Assembly (NCBI GenBank): GCA_035574455.1
Contig: DATLYT010000043.1
Span: forward strand, 1 to 25,866
Reading direction: 5' to 3'
Origin: DATLYT01 sp035574455
GTDB lineage: Bacteria; Bacteroidota; Ignavibacteria; UBA10030
Length of the DNA: 25,866 nucleotides
Below the pieces are notes generated by a model. That model made no database searches and was not told where the DNA came from. It saw nothing but the letters and a program-made list of their open reading frames with translations. The translations under genes and the position numbers were made by a program. Below, in pieces: positions 15,287 through 21,818 of this stretch (position 1 is its first letter; each line of letters begins with the position of its first letter).

Positions 15287-15882
15287 CCCCTCGCGCGCAA
15301 ACATCTCGTGCCATCGACTCCGATTTTCTGTTGATGGCGTACTGCAGCGGCTTTTTCCCCATGGCAGATCCCAAGACGGGAGAGATCGGCTGGTTTTCTC
15401 CCGACCCAAGAGCGATCTTCGAGTTGGATGAGTTCCATGTCCCTCGAAGTCTTCGACTGGTGATCAAAAAAAATCTCTTTGAAGTGAGAGTCAATACAAG
15501 CTTTGAACAGGTGATGCGTGGTTGTGCGGAACGGGAGGAGACGTGGATTTCCGAGGACATCATTCGAAGTTACGTCGAGTTGCATCGGCTGGGGTTTGCG
15601 CATAGTGTGGAAAGTTGGAGCGCAGGATCGCTCGTCGGTGGGTTGTACGGCGTCGCGATTGGCGGGGCTTTTTTTGGCGAGTCGATGTTCAGCCGCCAAA
15701 AGGATGCCTCGAAAGTTGCACTTGTTCATCTTGTCGAACGCATGAAGGTCCGCGGCTTTGAGCTGTTGGATACGCAGTGGATCACGCCACATTTGAAAAT
15801 GTTCGGAGCGAAGGAGATTTCACGGGAAGAGTATTTGAAGCGCTTGCGGCATGCCATCAAAAAGAAGTGTACCTTCACTTAG
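15283..15882 (+). CDS. aat: Leucyl/phenylalanyl-tRNA--protein transferase
   Basis: Aat adds Leu or Phe from charged tRNA to proteins bearing N-terminal Arg or Lys, marking them for ClpS/ClpAP degradation (the bacterial N-end rule). The 199-residue protein shows the family core: DFLLMAYCSGFFPMAD, IGWFSPDPRAI, FEQVMRGCA, ETWISEDIIRSYVELHRLGFAHSVE and GGAFFGESMFSRQKDASKVAL. It is compact compared with the roughly 230-residue E. coli enzyme but all core blocks are present. The start ATG overlaps the previous stop in an ATGA. Confidence 0.93.
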   Translation: MTPRAQTSRAIDSDFLLMAYCSGFFPMADPKTGEIGWFSPDPRAIFELDEFHVPRSLRLVIKKNLFEVRVNTSFEQVMRGCAEREETWISEDIIRSYVELHRLGFAHSVESWSAGSLVGGLYGVAIGGAFFGESMFSRQKDASKVALVHLVERMKVRGFELLDTQWITPHLKMFGAKEISREEYLKRLRHAIKKKCTFT

Positions 15883-15944
15883 GGCTCGGAGCGCCTTGAT
15901 CAAATCACACTGCAGGGGCAATCTTCATCTCTCGATCGAGCATT

Positions 15945-16859
15945 ATGTCAACACTCCATACCATTCCTGTCATTACACAAACCAACTTCCCCGGACTGAA
16001 GCTTCGCAATCGCGGCAAGGTGCGGGATATCTACGAGTTTGAAGACTCGCTTCTTATTGTCGCCACCGACCGCATCTCGGCATTCGACGTGGTGATGAAC
16101 GAAGGTATCCCGTTCAAGGGGAAAGTCTTGACGCAGATCTCAGAGTATTGGTTCGAGCAGACGAAGGATATCGTCCCGAATCATCTGATCTCAACCATCA
16201 TCTACGATTTTCCTTCTGTTTGCAAACCGTATTTCCGCGAACTCGAGGATCGGTCCATGCTTGTAAAGAAAACCAAGCCGCTGCCCATCGAGTGCGTCGT
16301 GCGTGGCTATCTTTCCGGATCGGGTTGGGTTGAGTACCAGGAAAATCAGAGCGTCTGCGGCATCAAACTCCCCGCCGGCCTTGTTGAATCCGACCGACTG
16401 CCGGAGCCGATTTTCACTCCGGCAACAAAAGAAGAACTTGGTAAGCATGATGAGAACATCTCCTTCGACCGCGTCGTGGCCATGATCGGTAGTGATCTGG
16501 CGGAACAGGTGCGGGATCTTTCTCTCAAGGTATACAAAAAAGCTGCCGCGATGGCAGAAGCGAAAGGTATCATCATCGCTGATACGAAGATGGAGTTTGG
16601 CATCGATGAACATGGAACGTTGCTGCTGATTGATGAATTACTGACACCGGATTCCTCGCGCTTCTGGCCAAAGGATACATATCAGCCCGGAAAAAGTCAG
16701 GAGAGCTTTGACAAACAATTCGTGCGTGATTATCTTTTATCCATCAACTTTAACAAAAAACCACCCCCGCCGAAGTTACCGGAAGAGGTGATTTTCAAAA
16801 CCTCTGCCCTGTATCTTGAGGCACTGAGGAAACTGAGCGGCAAGACCTTGATGTCGTGA
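15945..16859 (+). CDS. purC: Phosphoribosylaminoimidazole-succinocarboxamide synthase (SAICAR synthase)
   Basis: PurC joins CAIR and aspartate in an ATP-dependent step of purine synthesis. The 304-residue protein is of the longer form (about 290-310 residues), not the 237-residue E. coli form. Diagnostic segments are RNRGKVRDIYEF with the nucleotide-binding loop, LLIVATDRISAFDVVM, PIECVVRGYLSGSGW, FTPATKEELGKHDENI, and LLIDELLTPDSSRFW near residue 230. A 62-base gap separates it from aat; TTG at 15896-15898 lies in it but the matching downstream box is poor. No other purine gene is nearby. Archease follows after 22 bases. Confidence 0.95.
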   Translation: MSTLHTIPVITQTNFPGLKLRNRGKVRDIYEFEDSLLIVATDRISAFDVVMNEGIPFKGKVLTQISEYWFEQTKDIVPNHLISTIIYDFPSVCKPYFRELEDRSMLVKKTKPLPIECVVRGYLSGSGWVEYQENQSVCGIKLPAGLVESDRLPEPIFTPATKEELGKHDENISFDRVVAMIGSDLAEQVRDLSLKVYKKAAAMAEAKGIIIADTKMEFGIDEHGTLLLIDELLTPDSSRFWPKDTYQPGKSQESFDKQFVRDYLLSINFNKKPPPPKLPEEVIFKTSALYLEALRKLSGKTLMS

Positions 16860-16881
16860 CGGAGAAAATGAGGTCACAGCG

Positions 16882-17301
16882 ATGAAGGCTGGCTTCCGAA
16901 TTCTCGAACACCCCGCCGACGTTGGCATTGAAGCGACCGGTGCAACCCTGAAGGAAGCGTTCGAAAACGCTGCCCTCGGGTTACTTTCTATGATCACCGA
17001 CGTGGATTCGGTTGACGCCCGTGAAGAACGCTTCATCCAACTTAAGGGCACCGACATCCAAAATCTCCTCGTGAAATGGTTGTCGGAGATTTTGTTTCTC
17101 TACGACGGCGAGAACTTTTTGGTTGGTGAGGTCGAGATCGAAAGTATCTCGCCGACGAGGCTTGAGGCGATTGTGCGGGGCGAATCCGTCGATGAAGCGC
17201 GACACTCGATGAAGACGGATATCAAGGCCGTTACCTACCACCAGTTGAAGGTACAGGAAAAGAAAGACGGCTGTTTGGTAAGAGTATTTTTTGATATTTG
17301 A
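16882..17301 (+). CDS. Archease, RtcB activation factor
   Basis: Archease is a small metal-binding protein that helps load GMP onto RtcB so the ligase can turn over repeatedly. The 139-residue length is typical. Characteristic segments are the start GFRILEHPADVGIEATG, with the conserved acidic metal residue, the middle LLVKWLSEILFLYD, and the C-terminal DIKAVTYHQLKV, ending RVFFDI. rtcB begins 12 bases downstream, the usual partner arrangement, which strongly supports the call. Confidence 0.92.
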   Translation: MKAGFRILEHPADVGIEATGATLKEAFENAALGLLSMITDVDSVDAREERFIQLKGTDIQNLLVKWLSEILFLYDGENFLVGEVEIESISPTRLEAIVRGESVDEARHSMKTDIKAVTYHQLKVQEKKDGCLVRVFFDI

Positions 17302-17313
17302 TGGGTACGCAGC

Positions 17314-18741
17314 ATGCTCAAAAAAATCGATGAACATCGATACATCATTCCGAAGAGCTTTCGCGAAGGGATGACCGTCGAAGGTCTGATCTATGCGAAC
17401 GAGGAGCTTATACGGCAGATTGAAAAGGACCAGACGATGATGCAGGTCGCCAATGTGGCAACGCTGCCGGGACTCGTTGGCCGCTCGCTTGCCATGCCGG
17501 ATGCGCATCAAGGCTACGGGTTTGCGATTGGCGGAGTGGCGGCGGCGGATCTTGAAACTGGCGTCGTATCGGCAGGCGGCGTTGGATTCGACATCAACTG
17601 CGGCGTTCGATTACTTGCATCCGACATGTCGCTCGATGAACTGAAACCGAGGCTCGATGCGTTGCTCAATCAGATGTTTCGAGACATTCCCTGTGGTACA
17701 GGTAAAAAGGGGGTAATTGGGGCCCTCAGTTTTGATGAGCTGGATCGTGTGCTCAAGAACGGCGCGCATTGGGCAGTTGAGAAAGGCTATGGTACACCCG
17801 CCGATCTGGAACATCTGGAGGAGACAGGCCGACTTCCTAACGCCGATCCGTCGGCAGTGAGCGATCGCGCGAAACAACGTGGCAAGGATCAGCTGGGAAC
17901 GCTCGGCTCTGGCAATCATTTCGCAGAGGTGCAGTATGTTGCGGAAGTGTTCGACGAAGAGGCCGCGAAAGCATTTGGACTCTGGCCGCAGCAGGTGGTT
18001 GTCATGATCCACAGCGGCTCCCGTGGGTTGGGACATCAGGTCTGCACCGATTACTTAGAAATCATGCAGAGTGCAATGAAGAAGTATAACATCCGGATTG
18101 TCGACCGCCAGCTTGCCTGCGTGCCGATCAAGTCGCCGGAAGGTCAGAATTATCTCAAAGCCATGGCGGCTGCGGCTAACTTTGCCTTCGCCAATCGCCA
18201 AATGATGACGCACTGGACGCGGGAAGCGTTTCAACGAGTACTCGGACGTGGCGATCTCAAGGTTGTCTACGATGTTTGCCATAACATCGCCAAAGAAGAA
18301 GTGCATATGGTCGATGGTAAGCCGAGAAAAGTTCTTGTTCATCGAAAAGGCGCCACGCGGGCATTCCCAAAGCATCGTCCAGAATTGCCGAAAGATTACT
18401 ACGAAGTTGGACAGCCCGTGCTTATCCCTGGTAGCATGGGCACCTGTTCGTACGTGCTCGTGGGTACGGAGCGAGCGATGGAAGAGACGTTTGGCTCATC
18501 CTGCCACGGCGCGGGGCGTGCCATGAGTCGCCATGCTGCAAAGAAGAACATCACGGCAGAGCAGTTGATCAAGGAGTTACGAGAAAAGGGCATCCACGTC
18601 CGTGGGGCATCGAAGAGCGGCCTGACGGAAGAAAAGCCCGATGCGTACAAGGATGTGAGTCAGGTTGTCGAGGTTGTGCACAACGCGGGTATCGCGAAAA
18701 AAGTAGCAAAGATGATACCGGTAGGAGTGATCAAAGGGTAG
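17314..18741 (+). CDS. rtcB: RNA-splicing ligase RtcB (3'-phosphate/5'-OH ligase)
   Basis: RtcB joins RNA 2',3'-cyclic phosphate or 3'-phosphate ends to 5'-hydroxyl ends using GTP and manganese, in RNA repair or tRNA splicing. The 475-residue protein has the complete active site: Asp93 and Cys96 in GFDINCGVR, His202 in GSGNHF, His233 in IHSGSRGLGHQ, His323 in VCHNIA, and the guanylated His398 in SSCHGAGRAMSR. AMPDAHQGYGFAIGG (60-74) is also diagnostic. Length and residue spacing resemble the archaeal-type enzyme that depends on archease, which is encoded just upstream. No rtcR regulator or rtcA is seen nearby. The stop is followed by a gene-free structured stretch and a toxin-antitoxin pair. 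Confidence 0.95.
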   Translation: MLKKIDEHRYIIPKSFREGMTVEGLIYANEELIRQIEKDQTMMQVANVATLPGLVGRSLAMPDAHQGYGFAIGGVAAADLETGVVSAGGVGFDINCGVRLLASDMSLDELKPRLDALLNQMFRDIPCGTGKKGVIGALSFDELDRVLKNGAHWAVEKGYGTPADLEHLEETGRLPNADPSAVSDRAKQRGKDQLGTLGSGNHFAEVQYVAEVFDEEAAKAFGLWPQQVVVMIHSGSRGLGHQVCTDYLEIMQSAMKKYNIRIVDRQLACVPIKSPEGQNYLKAMAAAANFAFANRQMMTHWTREAFQRVLGRGDLKVVYDVCHNIAKEEVHMVDGKPRKVLVHRKGATRAFPKHRPELPKDYYEVGQPVLIPGSMGTCSYVLVGTERAMEETFGSSCHGAGRAMSRHAAKKNITAEQLIKELREKGIHVRGASKSGLTEEKPDAYKDVSQVVEVVHNAGIAKKVAKMIPVGVIKG

Positions 18742-18783
18742 GTTCCTTTTCTGTGATGGGGTAGTGGTACGTGTTGCTGGGCC

Positions 18784-18905
18784 GTCACGGTCCTCGGCCG
18801 AATCAGCCCGCTACTCGCCCGCCTGAATGCTGTAGGCCAGCCCGCCTTCGGTCTGGCGGGCGGGCAGGTTCTGGCGGGTGACTTGTCGAGCGGGCATACC
18901 GTGAC
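18784..18905. repeat. Nested palindromic element (four levels of inverted repeats)
   Basis: From the outside in: GTCACGGT (18784-18791) with ACCGTGAC (18898-18905); GCCCGCT (18806-18812) with AGCGGGC (18889-18895); CCCGCC (18818-18823) with GGCGGG (18873-18878); and GCCCGCC (18840-18846) with GGCGGGC (18855-18861), closed by an 8-base loop TTCGGTCT. All pairs are exact and nested in order, so the 122-base stretch can form one long interrupted hairpin or cruciform. No T-tract follows, so it is not a standard terminator. Confidence 0.6.
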
Positions 18906-18945
18906 AGCAAAGATGCATACGTCGCTCCTGGCTGTCCATTGAACG

Positions 18946-19015
18946 CACAACGTGGTTGTGGAAGGCGAACGCGCCGGAACGTACGCTTCGGCGCGCAGGC
19001 ACGGAGTAGTCCGTG
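18946..19015. repeat. Cluster of three short hairpins
   Basis: CACAAC (18946-18951) pairs with GTTGTG (18955-18960) around a 3-base loop. CGCGCCG (18970-18976) pairs with CGGCGCG (18989-18995) around 12 bases that include the palindrome CGTACG. CACGGA (19000-19005) pairs with TCCGTG (19010-19015) around GTAG. All three stems are perfect. They follow directly on the nested palindrome and seem part of the same structured block. Confidence 0.5.
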
Positions 19016-19051
19016 ACGTCCAAGCCTACGGCTACTTTCGGCTGAATGAGT

Positions 19052-19082
19052 TTGATTTTGTTCCTGTGAATAGCTAATATAT
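19052..19082 (+). promoter_or_regulatory. Promoter of the toxin-antitoxin unit
   Basis: TTG at 19052-19054, 20 bases, then TAATATAT from 19075. It also reads as a sigma-70 promoter, TTGATT-N17-TAATAT. It lies about 45 bases before the antitoxin ATG. Confidence 0.5.
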
Positions 19083-19093
19083 CTCATAGTTAG
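19074..19093. promoter_or_regulatory. Possible autoregulatory operator over the -10 box
   Basis: CTAATAT at the left and ATAGTTAG at the right form an imperfect 20-base palindrome with one extra base in the right arm. It overlaps the proposed -10 region, where a toxin-antitoxin complex would be expected to bind. This is suggestive only. Confidence 0.25.
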
Positions 19094-19126
19094 GTTAGAA
19101 TTTCAGGTGTGTGAGGAGAGTCAATC

Positions 19127-19363
19127 ATGAGCGAATCTCAAGCCTCTGTGTCCTTAGAGTCTCTACTGCAAACCATCTCTGCACTTTCTCCAAAAGAGAA
19201 GCTCAAACTGTTCGAAGTGCTGCATGAGCAACTTGAACAGGCAGAAGAATCTTTCTACGAGAAAGATCCTGACATCAAAGCACAAATCCATGAAGCCCGT
19301 GTTGCCTATCGTGCCAAGGACTATGTAACTGCCGAAGAGTATATCTCCGGTAAACGGTCCTGA
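19127..19363 (+). CDS. Antitoxin of a type II toxin-antitoxin pair
   Basis: A 78-residue acidic protein immediately upstream of a RelE/ParE-type toxin. Residues 8-40 form a Leu-rich helical region (LESLLQTISALSPKEKLKLF in part) reminiscent of small addiction-module antitoxins, and the C-terminal half is charged and likely flexible, ending EEYISGKRS, which would wrap the toxin. I see no standard ribbon-helix-helix or helix-turn-helix DNA-binding motif with certainty. GAGGAG at 19113-19118, 8 bases before the ATG, is a good ribosome binding site. The toxin starts 2 bases after its stop, so translation is likely coupled. The call rests mainly on gene order and size. Confidence 0.75.
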   Translation: MSESQASVSLESLLQTISALSPKEKLKLFEVLHEQLEQAEESFYEKDPDIKAQIHEARVAYRAKDYVTAEEYISGKRS

Positions 19364-19365
19364 CG

Positions 19366-19626
19366 ATGGGATATACCGTTCTTCTTCCAAAACCAGTTCA
19401 AAAGCAACTGGATGCCTTACCCAATTCCATCCGCCAAAATCTGATTCAACGCATTCTTTCTCTTCGAGAAATACCCCGCCCTGTAGGATGCGTGAAGCTC
19501 AAGGGTTTTGATCATGAATACCGTTTGCGTGTTGGTGATTATCGCATTCGATATCTGATTGAAGATGGAGAAAAACGGGTTGTGATTTTGCACTGTCTTC
19601 ACCGGAAAGATATTTATCGTAAGTAA
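19366..19626 (+). CDS. RelE/ParE superfamily toxin
   Basis: An 86-residue basic protein with the RelE/ParE fold pattern: an N-terminal strand (YTVLLPKPVQKQLDALP), two helices, then the conserved EYRLRVGDYRIRYLIED sheet and C-terminal CLHRKDIYRK. Arg53, Arg55, Arg60, Arg80 and Tyr84 occupy positions like the RNA-cleavage residues of RelE enzymes (Arg61, Arg81 and Tyr87 in E. coli), which favours ribosome-dependent mRNA cleavage over ParE-type gyrase poisoning. The antitoxin lies directly upstream. The pair sits between core genes with its own promoter, as expected for a mobile addiction module. Confidence 0.88.
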   Translation: MGYTVLLPKPVQKQLDALPNSIRQNLIQRILSLREIPRPVGCVKLKGFDHEYRLRVGDYRIRYLIEDGEKRVVILHCLHRKDIYRK

Positions 19627-19651
19627 CACTTCCAGCTGGAACGCTCCTTCA

Positions 19652-19682
19652 TTGTTTCTCGTTCATTATTTCAGTATCTTGA
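19652..19682 (+). promoter_or_regulatory. Promoter for mrp
   Basis: TTG at 19652-19654, 20 bases, then TATCTTGA at 19675-19682, matching the window's TTG-N19/20-TAnnTT pattern. GAGGAG at 19705-19710 precedes the ATG at 19714. Confidence 0.5.
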
Positions 19683-19713
19683 GTTACACCGATTCAATTC
19701 ACATGAGGAGAGA

Positions 19714-20811
19714 ATGCCGAAATTAACAGAAGAAAACGTCTTAGATGCCCTACGACTTGTCCAGGATCCCGACCTCCATCGCGACATCGTTACCCTCGGC
19801 TTTGTCAAGAACCTTACCATCAAGGGCAACGATGTCTCATTTATCCTCCAGCTCACCACACCGTCCTGTCCCGTGCGAGATCAGTTTATCGCTCAATGTG
19901 AGCAAGCCATCCGACGAAACATCGAGGGCGTCGGGAAGATCGATATCCAGATGACCTCGGACGTCATCGCGCACGTCAATAGCCAAAAAGAGGCAATTTT
20001 GCCCGGTGTCAAGAACACGATTGCCGTAGCCAGCGGAAAAGGCGGCGTCGGAAAATCTACCGTGGCGGTAAACCTTGCGGTTGCTCTTACCATGGACGGG
20101 GCGAAGGTTGGCTTAGTTGATGCGGACGTTTACGGCCCCAGCGCGCCGCTCATGTTCGGCATTAACGAGCGGCCAAGGGTAGTCAACAATAAGCTCATTC
20201 CACTCGAAAAATACGGCGTCAAGGTGATGTCGATTGGTTTCCTCGTCGACCCGATGCAGGCGGTTATCTGGCGTGGCCCGATGGCAAGCGGAGCCGTGAA
20301 GCAGTTTATGGGAGACGTTGAGTGGGGTGAGTTGGATTACCTCGTTTTCGACCTGCCACCGGGGACGGGAGATATTCAGCTGACACTCGTTCAAACCATC
20401 CCGCTTACCGGTGCGGTCATTGTGACGACGCCGCAGGATGTTGCCTTAGCCGATGCCCGCAAAGGGCTGGTGATGTTTACGAAGGTTCATGTACCGGTTA
20501 TGGGCATCATCGAAAACATGAGCTACTTTATCTGCAGTCATTGCGGCCAGAGGGAGAACATTTTCGATAGCGGTGGCGGAAGTAAAACAGCGGCAGAGTT
20601 GAACGTACCGTTCTTAGGAGAAATTCCGATAAACACTGCCATCCGAGTCGGCGGCGACCAGGGGAAGCCCGTCGTGATTGCCGATCCGGACGCTCCCTAC
20701 GCGCAGACATTTCGTTCCATCGCACGGAATCTTGCCGCTCAGATTAGCATTCAGAATGTAATGGCGCCTCCGCTCCCGAAAGTGGAGATTCTCATCGGCG
20801 CAAATTCATAG
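19714..20811 (+). CDS. mrp: Mrp/ApbC family iron-sulfur cluster carrier ATPase
   Basis: A cytoplasmic P-loop ATPase that binds and delivers 4Fe-4S clusters. Residues about 1-90 form a MIP18/DUF59 domain (VLDALRLVQDPDLHRDIVTLGFV in part, with PSCPVRDQF). The deviant Walker A motif GKGGVGKST is at 108-116, followed by VDADVYGPSAP and DLPPGTGDIQLTL. The cluster-binding CxxC is Cys274-Cys277 in FICSHCGQ. Length and domain order match the bacterial Mrp with fused N-terminal domain. The NifU-C gene starts on the base after its stop, consistent with joint work in Fe-S transfer. Confidence 0.94.
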   Translation: MPKLTEENVLDALRLVQDPDLHRDIVTLGFVKNLTIKGNDVSFILQLTTPSCPVRDQFIAQCEQAIRRNIEGVGKIDIQMTSDVIAHVNSQKEAILPGVKNTIAVASGKGGVGKSTVAVNLAVALTMDGAKVGLVDADVYGPSAPLMFGINERPRVVNNKLIPLEKYGVKVMSIGFLVDPMQAVIWRGPMASGAVKQFMGDVEWGELDYLVFDLPPGTGDIQLTLVQTIPLTGAVIVTTPQDVALADARKGLVMFTKVHVPVMGIIENMSYFICSHCGQRENIFDSGGGSKTAAELNVPFLGEIPINTAIRVGGDQGKPVVIADPDAPYAQTFRSIARNLAAQISIQNVMAPPLPKVEILIGANS

Positions 20812-21042
20812 ATGCTAACACCAGAGCTCGTCGAGGCCAGCTTGATGAAAATCCGCCCCTACTTGCAGGAAGACGGCGGAGATGTGGAACTCGTGCGGGT
20901 GACCGAGGATGGAATTGTAGAAGTGCGACTCACGGGCTCTTGTGTACAATGTCCGATGTCGATCATGACCCTCCGTGCCGGCATCGAACGAGCGCTCATG
21001 TTAGCTCTTCAGGATGTGAAGCGGGTGGAGCAGGTGAGGTAG
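20812..21042 (+). CDS. NifU C-terminal-domain Fe-S scaffold/carrier protein
   Basis: A 76-residue stand-alone NifU-C (Nfu-type) domain that binds a 4Fe-4S cluster at a subunit interface. The family core is present: IRPYLQEDGGDVELVRV, then VRLTGSCVQCPMSIMTLRAGIE with cluster ligands Cys44 and Cys47. Its ATG follows the mrp stop without any gap. With Mrp it probably forms a cluster-delivery pair. Transcription converges with ftsE 82 bases further on; I saw no clear terminator in that gap, only a repeated GTTTCGAG. Confidence 0.93.
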   Translation: MLTPELVEASLMKIRPYLQEDGGDVELVRVTEDGIVEVRLTGSCVQCPMSIMTLRAGIERALMLALQDVKRVEQVR

Positions 21043-21124
21043 TGTGTTTGGTGTTTCGAGTTGCCGGTTTCGAGGATAAGGTCATCGACCAGAAACGGGA
21101 AACAGATCACTCAAAAACCGTCGC

Positions 21125-21811
21125 TCAGCTTTGTCTTCGTTCTCGTAATTCCACCTCGAACAACTTTCCCTCTTTCAACTGAACGATTCTCGCCGGGTAC
21201 CGTCGCACTAACTCGTAATTGTGTGTGGCCATGAGCACTGCGGTACCGCGGAGATTGATTTTCTTGAGCAGTTCCATAATCTCTGCAGAGGAGGTAGGGT
21301 CGAGATTGCCGGTGGGTTCGTCGGCCAAAAGCAGGGTCGGCGAATTCACTAAAGCCCTCGCGATGACGACGCGCTGCTGCTCTCCTCCAGAAAGCTCATG
21401 CGGCATCTGGTTGCGTTTGTGGCTCAGGCCGACATCAGCGAGCGCGAGGAGCGTCCGCTTCTTGATTTCGCTGCTCGGTGTGTTCGTAACGTACAGGGCG
21501 AATGCAACATTCTCGAACACATCTCTATCGGGCAAGAGCTTAAAATCCTGAAACACAATCCCCAAACGTCTCCGCAGTAACGGTACGGAACGACGCTTGA
21601 TTGTCGATGCATCGAACCCCGACACCTGTACCTGCCCGGCATTCGCCGCAAGATCCATATAAATCAACCGCAGCAATGAGCTTTTTCCGGCGCCTGTCTG
21701 GCCGACGAGGTAAACGAATTCTCCGTTTCGCATGGAAAAGTTCACCTTGTCCAACACCGTCTGGCCGTTGAACGATACGGTAACGTCTTTGAGCTCGATG
21801 ATCGTTTCCAT
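21125..21811 (-). CDS. ftsE: Cell division ATP-binding protein FtsE
   Basis: An ABC ATPase that with FtsX controls septal peptidoglycan hydrolysis. The 228-residue protein has Walker A GQTGAGKSS (37-45), Q-loop VFQDFKLLPDRDVFENV (FtsE-typical), signature LSGGEQQRV (140-148), Walker B LLLADEP (160-166) and switch His197. VPLLRRRLGIVFQD is diagnostic of FtsE among small ABC proteins. It starts 7 bases after the pdxA stop on the minus strand. The usual downstream partner ftsX is absent here: the next gene is NifU-C on the other strand. Confidence 0.9.
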   Translation of the reverse strand: METIIELKDVTVSFNGQTVLDKVNFSMRNGEFVYLVGQTGAGKSSLLRLIYMDLAANAGQVQVSGFDASTIKRRSVPLLRRRLGIVFQDFKLLPDRDVFENVAFALYVTNTPSSEIKKRTLLALADVGLSHKRNQMPHELSGGEQQRVVIARALVNSPTLLLADEPTGNLDPTSSAEIMELLKKINLRGTAVLMATHNYELVRRYPARIVQLKEGKLFEVELRERRQS

Positions 21812-21818
21812 AGCGCGA

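Larger units (their letters stand above)
18742..19051. other. GC-rich, hairpin-dense intergenic block without a supportable gene
   Basis: About 310 bases after rtcB contain no convincing gene on either strand. The short open frames present, mostly on the minus strand, read as Arg/Pro/Ser-rich low-complexity peptides with no ribosome binding site. The block is visibly richer in G and C than its neighbours and is crowded with inverted repeats, listed separately. It could be a REP-like extragenic repeat, a structured RNA, or debris from the event that brought in the adjacent toxin module. Confidence 0.55.

Noticed and set aside
18840..19015. Possible CRISPR array or integron attC sites in the hairpin block.
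   Set aside because: There are no regularly spaced identical repeats, no cas or integrase genes, and the stems differ in sequence from one another.
18803..19087. Open frames of 60-95 codons on the minus strand across the GC-rich block.
   Set aside because: Their products are Arg/Pro/Ser-rich with no recognisable fold, they overlap one another in different frames, and the sequence is better explained by inverted repeats.
21043..21124. Terminator between the convergent NifU-C and ftsE genes.
   Set aside because: I could find no GC-rich stem followed by a T-tract on either strand, only a repeated GTTTCGAG.
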